A DNA stretch of 64,000 nt from Pararge aegeria (GCF_905163445.1 NC_053191.1:7254001-7318000); one strand, 5' to 3'; counted from the first letter of the stretch, positions 35,631-48,124 are shown. The notes: generated by a model not told the origin, from the letters alone. Numbers and translations are program-made.

Positions 35631-38600
35631 TCATATTTTCTTCAGCTCTTCAACTTCCGGTAAATCGTCAGCCGAAGCCGGGAAAGGCGCATAGTGATCC
35701 CAAGTTTGGATTTCATTGAAGAGAACGTCCCCAGGGCACTCAGTATCACGGACTTGTCTGTGACCAACCAGCTTATAATCTTCTTTCAAATATCCCAATT
35801 CAACTCCTGCTGCTATTAAAGCCTGAGCGGTTTTTAGTTGACTCGTAGGGGGTAGAGAATCTGGAATGGAAACAATTGTTATATATCCTAATAGCATACT
35901 TCTTCTTTGCGTCCTACGTTACGTCCTTTGGGGCAAAGCGCAGACACAATACTTCTCTATTGCGACCTGTCTAATATAGCATACTGATAGATCCTTTCAC
36001 AATTTTATTGAATCTCCTTCAATTAGAATTAAAAATATGAATTATGAATGTTTGTACAAACTAATAGCTTTAATTCTAAAATAATTTAATGATCGCAGAA
36101 GAATGGCGGATCTGAATTTTGTAAAACACATACAAACTTATAAACATTTGGCAATAAATTTCAGTTATTTTCACAATATAAAAAAAAAATTGTTTGAAAT
36201 AATATTTAAAAAAATAACTTTAAATCATTCGAAAGAAATGTAGAATTCAAATGCAATTATAAATAAAAATCCGTCACATTTCTTCGCTTATAATAATGCG
36301 CCAGATTAAACGGATGACGTGACGTGGACTTGTGACTGTTGAGTGGGTACACAAATTAACATTGTGTTCAATCAAGCCTTAAATTATAATCCATTGTTAT
36401 GTGAACCATATAACAGCGAGATCTGATTGTAATCTAACAGGCTTGGGATCACTTTAAGGATAATATCTTTAGCTTAGCACAGCCCAACTCTTTAAAGGGA
36501 GAGAAGGATGGACCTTATACTCTGTGCCAAAGCGGAGTGGCGACCTTTAATGATCGGTTTTTCATTTTGATTTTTTGGACCAGTTGTGGTAAGTAGACTT
36601 TGACTTCCCTTTCGTGGGGGCCGAGTTCGAGCCCCGATAGGTGCGTTTTTAAACTAAGCATTTAAATATCTTTAACCTGCATGCCTGAGCTGAGAGTTCT
36701 CCATTAGAGTGTGCAAAGTCTACCAATCCGCACTTGGCCAGCGTGATCCCTTCTCATTCTGAGGGGAGATCCGTGCCCTGTTGTGGGATATGTTGTTGAT
36801 ATTAGGTTGATGATGATGATGATGAAGATTACCAGTTACGTATTTCATGCGTTACCATTTTTTTAAATTTGTTCTGCGGTTCCGAAGATTAGAGATCTCG
36901 AACGTGCTGTGTGATGTGACACGGCATTTTTTAATTTACAGCAAATATAAAAAAAGAAAAAAAAAGCAGTGTTGGTAGAACTGCCCTCGAAGGGGGCAGG
37001 CAACAGAGAAGTCGAAGGGAATCGCTGGAAGTAAGCGGCGCAAAACCGTAGAGAGTGGCAACTCCCCACAAAAGTCCTATGTTCAGCAGTAGACGGCCTG
37101 TTATTGAGAGGCGAGTTGATTACTACTATACATGGATTAGATACTTACTGCTCCAGTCTCCAACAAGGCATATTCCGATGCTAACGTTGTTGAAGTGTAA
37201 AGCATGAGCTCCGAGAACGTCCCACCCTCTACCTTCGTACGCAGCACCGTCAGCTCCGACAGCGAAACTATAGATTTAACAAAACATTAAGTATAAAATT
37301 AAAGCTGTCTTACCCAAAAATTATGCATTTACCTTATGAGGTAAATACTGTGGCAGTCCAAGTTTCTATTTTAGGGGTGAACTTAATATAATTTAGTTTT
37401 GCTGATAAGAAATTCACAGTAACAGAGTTTAGAGTTCGGAAAGTGACGTCAAACACCCTGTCTTAAAAAGCACTCGAAGCCGTCGGTTATAGTTCTTATC
37501 AGTAACATAATAACGGCTTGAGCCCGAAAGCCCACTGCAGTAGCGGGGAAGGCATTGAATTCTCTTCTATGATAGGCTTTGTCTGCACATAACTGTCGCA
37601 GGTTTTCATGTTGGGCTAACATATTAATAACTTATCATTGAACCTAAATATATAAGGTCTAGATATTTAAAGCCCTAATTGTCAATTGTCCATATTGGCA
37701 ATACGTACGGTCGTAATGGATAGAAGCAGGCGTTACTTTGCGGAAATCCATAATATATTATGAAAATTAAGCTTAGTTTGCTATATTCCGCGATAAGCAG
37801 GAGATATGGTGTAATTTATAATTTCTTCAATCCTTATACTCCCCACCAAACAGATCTTCGGCAATGTACCCTCGTGAGGGTAGAAGAATAAAAGTCCGCG
37901 AAAAGCAGGAGAATCTGTATGATGGTAAGATTAAATTTCATAACAGTACGGTCGAGCATAAACTTACTTATATCCAATATCCCACCATCCTCGATCGTCC
38001 ATATGAAAGTTTTGCATGCTTCTCATGGCCTTTTTGCACGTTGGACCATCATAACAAGCGGGAGGTGTATACGAGTGGTGGATGACGACGTAGGGAATTG
38101 GGGTCTGCAATGACAGCTTTTGCTTTGCAGTGCGAGCCGACCACTGCGCTCGCGTCACGAACGGAAAATCGTAGGTCAACACTTCATTATCGTCTGTATC
38201 CTCTGATGATAAAAATATATTAGTAGGTCAGACAGTACTTATTACCTGAGTAAGAGTCCCGTCCGCACAGTCAGACGACTTTGTTGCCGGCGGCTCGATA
38301 CAATTTAATATTAATAAAAAAAAATTAAAACCCTCTACAAGAATATTCACTTTCCCTTGAGGTGGATCCCATATTTAAAATCTAACATAGAACACTTATG
38401 ACTAATTCACCTTTCAAACAAAAAAAAAATGAAATTTAAAATCAATTGAAGGAAGGAAGTGAAGTTTAGAATGTTCGATATTATTTGCATCATATTTTTA
38501 ATGGGAGAGTGTGGAATTTTAATGTCGAACATTCTTTATCTGTGCTAAAGATTCTAAAATTCTTTAGAATTTTTGTTTAAAATAGAAAGGTCGATAAAAA

Positions 38601-39033
38601 TTTTGTACGTCACATCTCATTGAATCTTATTTTTTATTGCTTATTTATCAAATTTAAAATCATCAAAAATGTACACACACACAATATTATATTTTTCCTT
38701 TGTATACTGTAATATCAAGAGTTTCTCTTTTAAGACTCATCATAGACAATACTACTCTAATAGCGTTTAAACTCTATTAGTTTAAACGCTATTAGAGCGG
38801 TATGACGATATTTACAGATTTTTTATACAGGTCTGTATTTACGGGCTGTAAAAATTATACAGCGGCTAGAGTTTAAGTATATTGTAAGTAAACAAAACCA
38901 TTTGATACAGCATCGTGCATTAATTAGAACAGAAAATAAATGTACATTGTTACTTACTTCTGAACAGCGCAGGAGCACCTACAGCAACGGCCAAAATATT
39001 TGTGCACATCATGAATTTCAGTAAAACCATCAT
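35631..39033 (-). CDS. Peptidoglycan recognition protein A (PGRP-LB-like amidase)
   Basis: Secreted N-acetylmuramoyl-L-alanine amidase that cuts the stem peptide from peptidoglycan. Coding exons, in order of translation: 38958-39033, 37968-38202, 37149-37267, 35631-35860; phases 1, 2, 1; 219 residues. A hydrophobic signal peptide (MMVLLKFMMCTNILAVAVGA) is followed by an acidic spacer, then the PGRP fold from about residue 36. Zinc ligands are a His of the HH pair (67-68), His177 and Cys185; Tyr103 and Thr183 complete the amidase set. Cys75 and Cys81 form the family disulfide. The G-W motif (97-98) is the type linked to DAP-type peptidoglycan. RGWWDIGYNF, YEGRGW and GHRQVRDTECPG most resemble Drosophila PGRP-LB, a negative regulator of Imd signalling. 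There is an acidic C-terminal tail (ASADDLPEVEELKKI). A splice-acceptor-like sequence 75 bases upstream of the ATG (cag at 39109-39111) suggests a non-coding first exon further upstream. Confidence 0.93.
36590..36832 (+). repeat. SINE family 2 in PGRP A intron 3
   Basis: 'ccctttcgtgggggccgagt', 'caatccgcacttggccagcg' and a (GAT)n end. It lies antisense to the PGRP transcript. Confidence 0.75.
37280..37710. other. PGRP A intron 2, first part
   Basis: No repeat family or exon recognised. Confidence 0.4.
37712..37930. mobile_element. Foldback MITE, family F (copy 4), in PGRP A intron 2
   Basis: Starts 'ggatagaagcaggcgtta' and 'ctttgcggaaatcc', then 'aagcttagtttgctatattc'. A second arm with 'ccgcgaaaagcaggagaatc' is at about 37898. 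It ends only about 40 bases from the donor of exon 2 (37968). Confidence 0.75.
38755..38797. repeat. Perfect 19-bp hairpin in PGRP A intron 1
   Basis: 38755-38773 and 38779-38797 are exact reverse complements with a 5-base loop (CTATT). Confidence 0.9.
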
Positions 39034-40275
39034 AACTAAGTTCCACACTATGATAGTTTAAAGACACTTCACAAGGTGACTTATAAACAACTTCGTACAC
39101 TTCTTTTTCTGTAATAATATTTAAAATCTTTAGTCTTTACGTCAAATATTTTCAAATGTAGGTATTAATTTGTATAAACGTGACGCCTGTTTTCGATAAT
39201 TTATAATAATAAACAATCTAGCTTTTGATAATGCTCTTATCTAACACGTTATATGTTGTTTCCCTACCAGATTTTGCATATTACCAACAGATCCAATCGC
39301 TTGTCTAAAAATCTCTGAATGCATGTAGGTATATGGAGAACCGACTTAATGTTTAATTTGTCTTTAGCTCCATAATAAGAATTTTGCTGAAAAGCGTAAC
39401 TTTAAATCTGGGCGTTTGTTAACCGCAATGGTCCGATCGGATTTAAAATTAGTTATATTTAAATGAATGGGCTAACATGGCTGGCGAGCTGCTTCAAAGG
39501 TCTGTGTTTTTAATCTTTCATTCATTATTAGAGATGGGATATAATATTATATTAATTGCTGAGACACTATAAGTATGTATAGGTTTTGCAAGTAAGAGGA
39601 CATAAAACGAAATTATTATTCTTTACTTCTGAGTTAATTCGTTCGATAGCTGTTCATTCGTGATATACCTACTCGTATATATTCAGCATTAGCGCATCAC
39701 TAGAGGTCATGTTAAAATAAAGTCACGTGATCAGTACCGTCATATTTGTTATCTTTTTTCATCCAATTGAAATGTACTGTAACGACATAAATATTTAATG
39801 TACTGCTCAGACAATAATGCAAACTCACGTATTCGCCTGATTTCGTTTTTAAAGTAATTTGTTCCAAGCGCACTGATACCGACCGTACCTACTTATAGTA
39901 TGTATATTGTATCTTGTAGAGGCATCTGTTTATTATATGGACGGATAGATTAGGTAAATATTATATCAATGACAAATTGATTAACGTACACGTGACGTGG
40001 CTGGAGTGGCGTGACGTACCTTCACCTACCTAAGGGGAATTGGGTAAATACATTTTGCCCTCTAATTGGTTTGCCAAACTTGGAAAGTATTTTTCGGGAT
40101 AACATCTAATGAATTTATTTCATTGCGTACCTAATTATGCTAGACTAATACAATATTATGTTGACTGTTTTGTTGATTTAAGTAGAAACCATGTTTGTTT
40201 CATTCGTATTTTATAATTTTCAACGAAGGTCTATTTATTCAAAGCATCACCGAAGAAAGAAAGTTTTTACAATTT
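39034..40275. other. Upstream flank of PGRP A, no gene seen
   Basis: The PGRP A promoter and any non-coding first exon should lie here, read on the minus strand. I could not define a TATA box or a NF-kB (Relish) site with confidence. Confidence 0.4.
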
Positions 40276-40279
40276 TTAT

Positions 40280-40348
40280 TTTACTTAGCGGCACGTTTTT
40301 GTCGGTAGGATGGTAACTAGCCACGGCAAAAGCCTCCTACCAGGTTTA
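40280..40348 (-). repeat. SINE family 1 fragment
   Basis: 'tagcggcacgtttttgtcgg' and 'taactagccacggcaaaagc' match the body of the family. Confidence 0.65.
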
Positions 40349-41265
40349 ATATTCAAGTCGACCCTAAATGAAGAAAGAAGATGATCACTATAACATGAAA
40401 AGGAAATATAAAAAAGAAAAAAAATTAAAAGAGAAACTAAATATACAAAACTATACGAAAGGAAAAAAACCAACTTATTCTAAATTAATTATTTTGAAAA
40501 GAATGAAAGAAAATTATTAATGGACTAAACAAACAAAATCTGACAAGCTAAAAGAAGGATTATTAAAATGGTGTGCCCAAATCACAACCAACACAATCCA
40601 ATAGTACTATTGATTAAAGACGTCTTTGCAAGCGGCTACAATTCGGGTTGTGATGAAAAAAAAGTATTATTTTCATATTTTTGCATCCCTCATGACATTA
40701 CTTTTTATAGATAAAGGATGAAGATACCTTTTTCATCAAAGTCTGATGATGTTCGGCTGTATACCTAAGTTAGACCGAGGCGTATCGCCGCTCTGTCGAT
40801 AGTTCTGTTTTTGCTTTATTTTAGCTAAAAGAGTTTTTTTATATATGAATATGTTTTTTTCTTTATATATGATATGATATGGTACCTACTATTGTAAAGA
40901 TGATTTTTTAATGTTGAATTCGAAAAGAGATACTGCTGAGTTTTTTGTCGGTTACTTCTCGTTAGAATCTGCCAAACTGGTAGAAACATACAAAGGGTAG
41001 TGTTGTGGTACTAGGTAGCTCATAATAAACAAAAGTAATTATCCTGCGGAAATCGTTTATTAGTTAGTCACCCTAGTACTACTCTTAATAAATGAATAAT
41101 AGTTTATCAGATGTTTTCTACATGAATAACGAGTCGGTGCATACAAACTAAATTAATACGTAACGTAGGTGCCTATACTTGTGAGTATGACTACTACTCC
41201 TGCAGAACTTTTAATCATCAATACTTTTCAAAAGCCTTGCCTTAATTATTAATTCAGTAGCATTG
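40349..41265. other. Intergenic, with LINE 3' trace
   Basis: A weak match to the first LINE family lies at about 40925-41005 (+): 'ctgctgagttttttgtcgg', 'tagaatctgcc'. Otherwise no gene seen. Confidence 0.4.
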
Positions 41266-41267
41266 TT

Positions 41268-41590
41268 AAGTGGTGATAGCCCAGTAGGCACGACTCTGAC
41301 TTCACTTTCGGGGGGCCGAGTCCGGTTACCAGCTGCACCACTAACTTTTCTAAGTTATGTGCTTTTTTAATTAAAATATCACTTGCTTCAACGGTGAAGG
41401 AAAACATCGGGAGGAAAGTTGTATGCCGGACAGTTCTCTATAATATTCTCAAATGTGTGTGGAGTCGACCACTCCGCAATGGGCCAGCATGGTGGACTAA
41501 GGCCTGAGCCGCTTCTCATTGTGGGAGCAGACCCGGGCCCTGTAGTGGGCCCGTAATGGGTTGATATGATGATGATGATGATGATTGATG
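41268..41590 (+). repeat. SINE family 2
   Basis: A full-length-looking copy from a tRNA-like head ('gtggtgatagcccagtagg') through 'aacatcgggaggaaagttg' to a (GAT)n tail at 41570-41585. Confidence 0.8.
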
Positions 41591-41599
41591 AAATTTGAA

Positions 41600-42280
41600 T
41601 CGTAATTTCTACACATAAGTTTAAACTACTACACTTTAACTTCCTTCTATGGTTAAAATTAAAAACACTCATACTTATTTAAAGTTCTGCTACAAACGTA
41701 TCTTAACAAAAAATTGCTAAAAAAGTAATTTAGGTAACATAAAAAACACATTTTCCTGTTACTAATATTGAATGTCTAAACTTGTTTGTTTGTTTTAATA
41801 CTTTGTTGAACATTTAAAAAGTACATGGGCGAAACTTAATGCCTGAAGTCATTTTCTACCAGTCTAACCTATGATAATGTGGACAGGGTTTGAATAATTG
41901 TGCGTAGATAGACTTAAAAGGTAAAGATGACAAAAAAAAACAAAACTGAAGAGGTGTAAGGAGGAGGAGAGGATTTTGAAATTAAAACTCTAATTTAACT
42001 TACAATAAAACTATTATGAATAAATGAGTGTAAAACAGCGTCGTAAAAATATTCTGGAAATAGTATGTTTTGCCAATTAAGAAACAAAACTTTATTGTAA
42101 ACGACCTGTCAAATGCTTATATATGATATGATCACGGATTAAATAATCACTAGATATGACCGACAAAGATCGTGAAAAAAAAGAAATGTGTTTCCAGTAT
42201 CTAAATACAAATTAAAGAAGATGAAAAGAATATCCAGATTGAATTTTTTAAAACAACTTTGTCCCTAGTAAGGTATTGGG
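41600..42280. other. Intergenic, no gene seen
   Basis: AT-rich, with no frame or repeat that I recognise. Confidence 0.45.
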
Positions 42281-42285
42281 ATTCT

Positions 42286-42438
42286 CAGTGGCGTGCATAC
42301 AGGGTTTGCACTAAGCGGGCGGATACTATTAGGTGGAGGAATTCTCCAGAACTTACAAGTAAAAAAACTAACTCGAACTGGAGATTTTTTCATTTTACAT
42401 CACCCACCGCTTAGTGCATACCCTGTTTTCATACCACT
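42286..42438. mobile_element. hAT-type MITE with target-site duplication
   Basis: Inverted ends CAGTGGCGTGCATACAGGGT... and, on the other strand, AAGTGGTATGAAAACAGGGT..., both followed by a 'GCACTAAGCGG' block. The flanks repeat TGGGATTCT on both sides (42277-42285 and 42439-42447). A CAGTG end with an 8-9 bp duplication points to hAT. About 153 bp, non-coding. Confidence 0.82.
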
Positions 42439-42449
42439 TGGGATTCTGT

Positions 42450-43590
42450 ACTTATTTTAATATGAAATCGGCTTTTTTATCACTTTATCTCTTATTAAAT
42501 GTTTCCTATCCTTAATTTATTATGAATGCGAAAGTGTTTCTTACCTATATCTATCATTAACGCAATAACATGGCATTGTGATTTCTTGAATAATAGGTAT
42601 AAGACAGGTATTATGAGATTCTCTAAAGCGGTTTTGGTTTTTTGTTTTAGTCTTATTGGATTGGATTTGATTGAAATAAGTATCTTAGAACGTAATTAAT
42701 GGACTAAAAATAACAACACATCGTAAGTCCGTAATAAAACGAATCTTGATAAGTACGTAATAAAAAAAAATTGTACATTTGGACTCACCTATGTCTTAAG
42801 AACAAAAACGCAGGTTGATTTTGAATAATACAGAAATCACAATATCTGTTCTACTATTTCACTAACATTTTTCATTAACTTTAGAATATGCAATTGTTTG
42901 TATCCCGCAAAAGTAAAGGCAAAGAAAAATAAATTCACCGTCCATTCCTTTGCGGTAGTAAGCATACTATAGCTAGCTAGTTTGGGAGGCAGCTATGTAT
43001 ATAGTGGCCAGCACGCCCAGGTTTATCCCCGGCCGTTTCATGAATGAATCGAGGCGAAAACACTATTGAGAAAAACATGCTATGAGAATTTAAATTATAC
43101 GTGCAAAAGTAAAACCTGTGTTGTTTTTTACCCACAATAGAACGGAGCTATATGTATGTGTGTATATGTACACACACTTCATCTAACGCCAAAGTTAGAG
43201 GTTGTGTATGGTTGCTTGTTTATTTCTTTTAAGTTTCCTGAAAAAAACTCTATTACAGTACTGTCATAGTGTTTTTAATTACATACTAAGTCTATGAGTA
43301 GATTTCTAAGTTTTATTATCTTAGTAGGTTCTGTTCGACGTACATCTATACCAACCACAAATAAACACTGCGCTTTTTTGCTATTTTTTTTCTTTTTTAT
43401 AAGGATTTTCACGTTTTAAGGATGTAGGATGCGGTGCGGTCGTTTTTCGATGACGGTATTTTTAATTTGGTACTTTTGTGTATATTTCATTGGACTATTA
43501 TTTCTTTCCCTGTAGGACTAACCGTATACAAGGACCGTTGTTTTGCGTTATAAATACAAAGACGCAAAACTAAATAATTTTGTTACCAGT
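42450..43590. other. Intergenic, no gene seen
   Basis: AT-rich, no recognised element. Confidence 0.45.
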
Positions 43591-43705
43591 AGGACTAATT
43601 TAATACACTTTCGAAACTTTAATACCGCCTGGTTGTAGTGACTCTAACACTGAGTTTGGAAGGCAGAATCTACCGGGAAGTAGCCAAAAAAAACTCAGCG
43701 GACTC
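43590..43705 (-). repeat. LINE 3' fragment (first LINE family)
   Basis: 'ttgtagtgactctaacactg', 'ggaaggcagaatctaccgg' and 'aaaaaactcagc' match 4570-4640. Confidence 0.65.
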
Positions 43706-43737
43706 CTGACGGTGTAAATGGATCAGACCATGATATA

Positions 43738-43830
43738 AACACACAGCCACACTCAGACCGACACACAGGCACACACTAACACACGCACAAACACACACAC
43801 ACGCACACACACACACACACACAAAGACAC
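43738..43830. repeat. CA-rich simple sequence
   Basis: Imperfect (CA)n with interruptions, about 90 bp. Confidence 0.85.
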
Positions 43831-45090
43831 AAACTTATGACGCCAAAACGTCGGGGTTAATAAAACAAAGCTTCACATTATTTACACGCATTTTCATAAA
43901 CCAAACTCTTACAAATAGACTTTTTGAATTAATATATTCCGGGCATTGCAAATGGTAATATGAATAAATATATATTAGTAATGTGCCGTGCCGGTAGGTA
44001 ACAAAACTAAGTTTCCGCAGCGGCTTTACAAAGTAATTACGCGTCTGATAGATCGAATCGTGATTGGTTTAGATATTCCTTTATGTAGTTAGCGAAAACA
44101 ATTTCATAAAATTATCAATTAATCACTTAATATTAGTGCTAATTTATCTATATACTTCTTTGTTATTTATCTTTTCCTATTTCTTTATCATATGGAAAGT
44201 CTTTTGGCTAGCTGACGTAAATAGGCCTCATTTTTCACGACATATGATTTCCAATGAAATAAGATTCCAAATTTCCCATACTAACTGTATTCTGTTTATG
44301 TATGTATGTATGTCTGTCCGCGCTAGTGACGTTTAATATGTATTAAAATAGGTAATCCTAGTAGGTTAATCAGCAAATCAGCAATCGATATTTTTACTAA
44401 AAATTTTTATTACATAAATGAGGGTTAAGCGGGCCTATAAAGCAAGAGTAGGAGAAACTTTTGATTTATAATAATTTTGTTATTTTTTCGTGTGAGAAAA
44501 GTAGTAAGTAATTTTGTTTTTTACAACATTCCATTGTGGGTAAAAACACAAATGAATATTATTGGAAATTTTTAGACACTTGTTCAAAACGCATTGGCCT
44601 TGTAATTTAGCGTAGCTAAACGAACAAAATTAAGTTCCTATGTTGAATAATAAAAAGCGTGTTAAATTAAAGAAAACGGAAAAAGGAAATAAATAAATAA
44701 AAGACGTCGCAAGGAAGGTCTCGTGTTTTTATATCAAAATGGCCGGTTGGGTAAGTGATTATATGGATGCTTGAGGTGGGTCAATGACAATAATTAAATT
44801 AATGTATCCTTACCAGTAGGTTTAGTTACTAGCTAGTCACGTGCCAGATGCCAAGTATCTGGTGTGTCCAACTGTAACAATTACACTTTAGTAGACTATA
44901 CTAAATTTTACTAGGGGTGCCAAAACGGGTAACCTTTAAGTGCTGCTGATAACTTTTGATACGTACTCGGGGTTAAGCAGCTTTTGCCAACGAAGTGTGG
45001 ATGAGGGGTTTGACTATACTGCGCTTCGGAAGGTTTACGGCAATGTTGCGAATGGGACTGATATAAGCAGGGATTATTAAAAGTAGACTT
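43831..45090. other. Intergenic, no gene seen
   Basis: AT-rich. The small frame at 44136-44336 has hydrophobic content but no other support. Confidence 0.4.
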
Positions 45091-45094
45091 CTAC

Positions 45095-45235
45095 TCTTAG
45101 TATTAGTACTCAGAGCTTTTGTGACAGAGCTCGTCTGGGGTCCGGGGTGCTACCACCATGCTTTTTTCTGCCGCTAAGCAGCATTATTGCTATACTGTGT
45201 TCCGGTCTGAAGGGCGTGGAGGCAGTAAGAAGCTT
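45095..45235 (-). repeat. Interspersed repeat, family G
   Basis: Inverted relative to 61940-62112; shares 'gtgacagagctcgt' and 'gtgttccggtctgaagggcg'. Confidence 0.65.
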
Positions 45236-45239
45236 TTTC

Positions 45240-45445
45240 CAACTCCGAACTTCCAAAACACCGACCCTTAGGTCGTCCTCGGCCTCTACGCCCCTCAAAT
45301 GAGCCCTCCATCAACCTTAGGTTGCCTGTAAGAGATTGCTTGCAGCAATAAGGCCGCCTTTGCATGCCTACAATTCTTGTTCTTTTGCTTATGCTATATT
45401 TTATGTACATTTTGACGTTTGTGTGCAATAAAGTATTTCTTCTTC
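45240..45445 (+). repeat. LINE 3' end (second LINE type)
   Basis: 'ggttgcctgtaagagattgc', 'gcaataaggccgcctttgc', 'gtgcaataaagtatttc' and a CTT-rich tail. Just before it, on the opposite strand, is a short Gly/Arg-rich peptide frame (GRRGRGRPKGR, near 45254-45300) that resembles the end of a LINE polyprotein. Two elements seem to abut here. Confidence 0.6.
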
Positions 45446-45794
45446 TTCTTCTCTTTAGCTCTCTCGTGCCTTGCATACATTGCACAATCCCTACATTCGG
45501 CTCTTTATAAAATTCATCCAGTTTGTGGTTGCACCTTTCTTTATGTGATCCAATGTAATATAATCATATTTAACTAGGTAGTTCAAATAGAGACAAAATC
45601 CGGAATATAAAGGATTCTTAAAGCATTATATTGTTTTTATTAAAAGAACGTGGTAGTTCTCACCTTGGCTTATTTTTATTTAATTCATTCATTCAGAGAG
45701 CATGCGAGAGTATGAGGGTACAATGTCATTTGAAACTGTACCTTCTGGTATCCTCACTCTTTTCAATTAATTTCAATTAATATTTGTATTATGA

Positions 45795-45915
45795 ATCCTA
45801 GCTAGATAGATTTATCGCCCCTAAACCCCCTGTATACTAAATTTCATGAAAATCCGTTGTTGGAGCCGATTCCGAGATTCCAATTTTATTTATACAAGAA
45901 TTGCTCGTTTAAAGA
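45795..45915 (-). mobile_element. Helitron 5' fragment
   Basis: Reverse complement of the start of the 34910 Helitron: 'gagattccaattttatttat', 'acaagaattgctcgttt'. The 3' hairpin end is missing. Confidence 0.65.
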
Positions 45916-45939
45916 TAAAAGATATATTATGACTTTATG

Positions 45940-46112
45940 AAGGAAAACATTGTGGTAAAACCTGCATGCCCGAGTGTTCTCCATGATGTGCATAAAGGCG
46001 TGTGAAGTTTACAAATCGGTTTGTGTTGACTACAGCCAAAATGCTAGAAACCCTTCTCATTCTCATTCTGAGAAGAGACCCGGTCCCTGTAATGGGCTCG
46101 TAAGGGCTTGGT
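45940..46112 (+). repeat. SINE family 2, truncated
   Basis: 'cattgtggtaaaacctgc', 'cccttctcattctcattctg', 'gtccctgtaatgggctcg'. Confidence 0.65.
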
Positions 46113-46119
46113 ATTAGAT

Positions 46120-46935
46120 CTCGAGTATTGCTATTAGACAGTTAGGATTACCAAAACGAGAAGAAAACAAAATCAAAAAAAATTTATTATGATTGCAAAT
46201 ATACCTACGTACATCATTACCTTACATAATCATATTTACTACACGTGTTTATCAGCTGATCATATAAACTCGTGAGCTTGCCTATATAGACTCAGACAAT
46301 ATAAAAACAAACAATAGATTCAAAATAATGGTGTAAATAAATCCATGTGTTGTCCGAATTAAAGGTAATAACAAATGTATACATGACCATCATTTCTCCT
46401 CCCAACTAAGTACACTTACTAACAGAAACTATCTTCGACCAATAACAAAGTTGATATGTTAACAGTTTTCTAAAAGTTTTTTTTGAAAAATAAGTTCTCC
46501 CTAACGAATAAGGACGCTATTTACGTTAGTTTGCTGGTACAGAAAGCATAAAAATGACGAAAGATCTTGTTTTAAGAAACTAGTATTAACTCAACAGATA
46601 TAACAAAAACATAAAACTTTTTCGGCTAGCCCATATTTTTGGTTGGTCTAGATTTGATCATTATTACAAATATTCGATGCGTGTATTTAAAGCGTTATCG
46701 TATACAATTAAATACCTACGTTTTCACCAGTCTTAAATAAAATAATTAATGAAACAATTTTCAGCACGACTGTACAGCCGTACAACTAGATGCAATCATA
46801 ACATGTATTGCATAAATGCATCTAAAACCTTCCATTGTACTTGGACCTTTATTTACCTTCATAATAATGACACTTTATCTTCGTTGTAGTTATTTATTGT
46901 AAACTCGTATTTAAATAACCATTAGTAGCCGTAAA
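46120..46935. other. Intergenic, no gene seen
   Basis: AT-rich, no recognised element. Confidence 0.45.
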
Positions 46936-46939
46936 TATA

Positions 46940-47050
46940 CCAGGCGGGCATAAAAACGGTGACGAAGACGTGCCGCCAAGCGATTAGCGTTTCGGTACGA
47001 TGCCGCGTATAAACCAACTAGGTGTATTTGTTTAATTTTAATAACTGCCA
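46940..47050 (+). repeat. SINE family 1 fragment
   Basis: 'gacgaagacgtgccgccaag', 'gcgtttcggtacgatgccg'. Confidence 0.65.
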
Positions 47051-48120
47051 TACCCTTGACAGGTTAGTTTCGAGTGTTCCGTGAAGGTAAATTTAATATG
47101 GTAGATGTTTTACGGTGAATGGCACTCTAAAAACCATAAATTGTGGCAATTAACGAAAGAAGGAGTAAGTGCTCTTCATTCAAGCAAATCCTACACATTA
47201 GCTTAGCCCTGCGGCTTCGCCCGCACAAATTACGACTTACGCAGCGTAATCCTGCGAGTACATAGTGTACAACCTACCTCAATAAGTCAAAAACTAACGT
47301 AAAGATTTGTTCAGTCGCACAGGCAGTGGCAAATATACATAGCTATGATATTTAGTAAAGATATAAAAGATAGCTATGGAAATTATGTTAACATATTTAA
47401 ACAGATGACTGAGTGTTAGTTATAAATACACCTATTCTTGCTCTTGGAGCTTTAATCACCCACTATTTGAAATCTTTAATCACGTAAACATAGCCAATCG
47501 CAAATGATCGTCCCTGGGTACCATTCCCATCTCGCTGCCGACAAATAATATGGGGATATTAGTCAGTAGTGCTGGGTAAGCAGCGCTGACCCAAGTCTGT
47601 AAATGGATGGAAGGACTTTTATCCTCATCGAATCTTAGAGTTAGAAAAAAAGAGGAGAACAAACTGCAGGTGGTACAAAATATAAATACATACATACGAA
47701 TAACTAAATACATAAGCTCATAATACAAGCATAACATAATACATAAGCTAATATTCAAATATGCATCTAACCATATCATTTGGACTTTGGAAGCTTGTAA
47801 GATAATTGTTTGTGATATGTAAGTAGGTACAGGAATAATCGCGATCGCATGTTTAGTTGATTCATTTGCTGAATTTAGGTTAACCAAGAAAGTTTCTAAC
47901 ATGTTTTGTTAGGTCTAACCAATACAATACTCATACGAGTATAGGTGTGTGGCACAACTTTATGTATTCAGAATAGTTAAGACTTAAGTGACTGGTTTGC
48001 TGAGGAGTTCTGTCTTCAATCCTTTTCATCAAATCAACAGTAGTTCATAGAACTAAATGATGCTTGCTGCATTAGTTCAAATCCAGTAGTTAAATAATTA
48101 TTTTTAGTATGGAGTTATGG
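47051..48120. other. Intergenic with an unassigned open frame
   Basis: A 140-residue frame on the minus strand (47480-47902) ends in a peptide that looks repeat-derived (SIHLQTWVSAAYPALLTNIP), preceded by hydrophobic AT-rich sequence. No family assigned, and it is probably not a gene. Confidence 0.35.
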
Positions 48121-48124
48121 TGTA

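Noticed and set aside
35452..35694. Small gene on the plus strand
   Set aside because: It overlaps the PGRP A last exon antisense and has no support of its own.
37864..38113. Small genes on the plus strand
   Set aside because: They overlap PGRP A exon 2 antisense and a foldback element.
47480..47902. A 140-residue protein gene
   Set aside because: The frame has no start context, splice support or domain, and its end looks repeat-derived.
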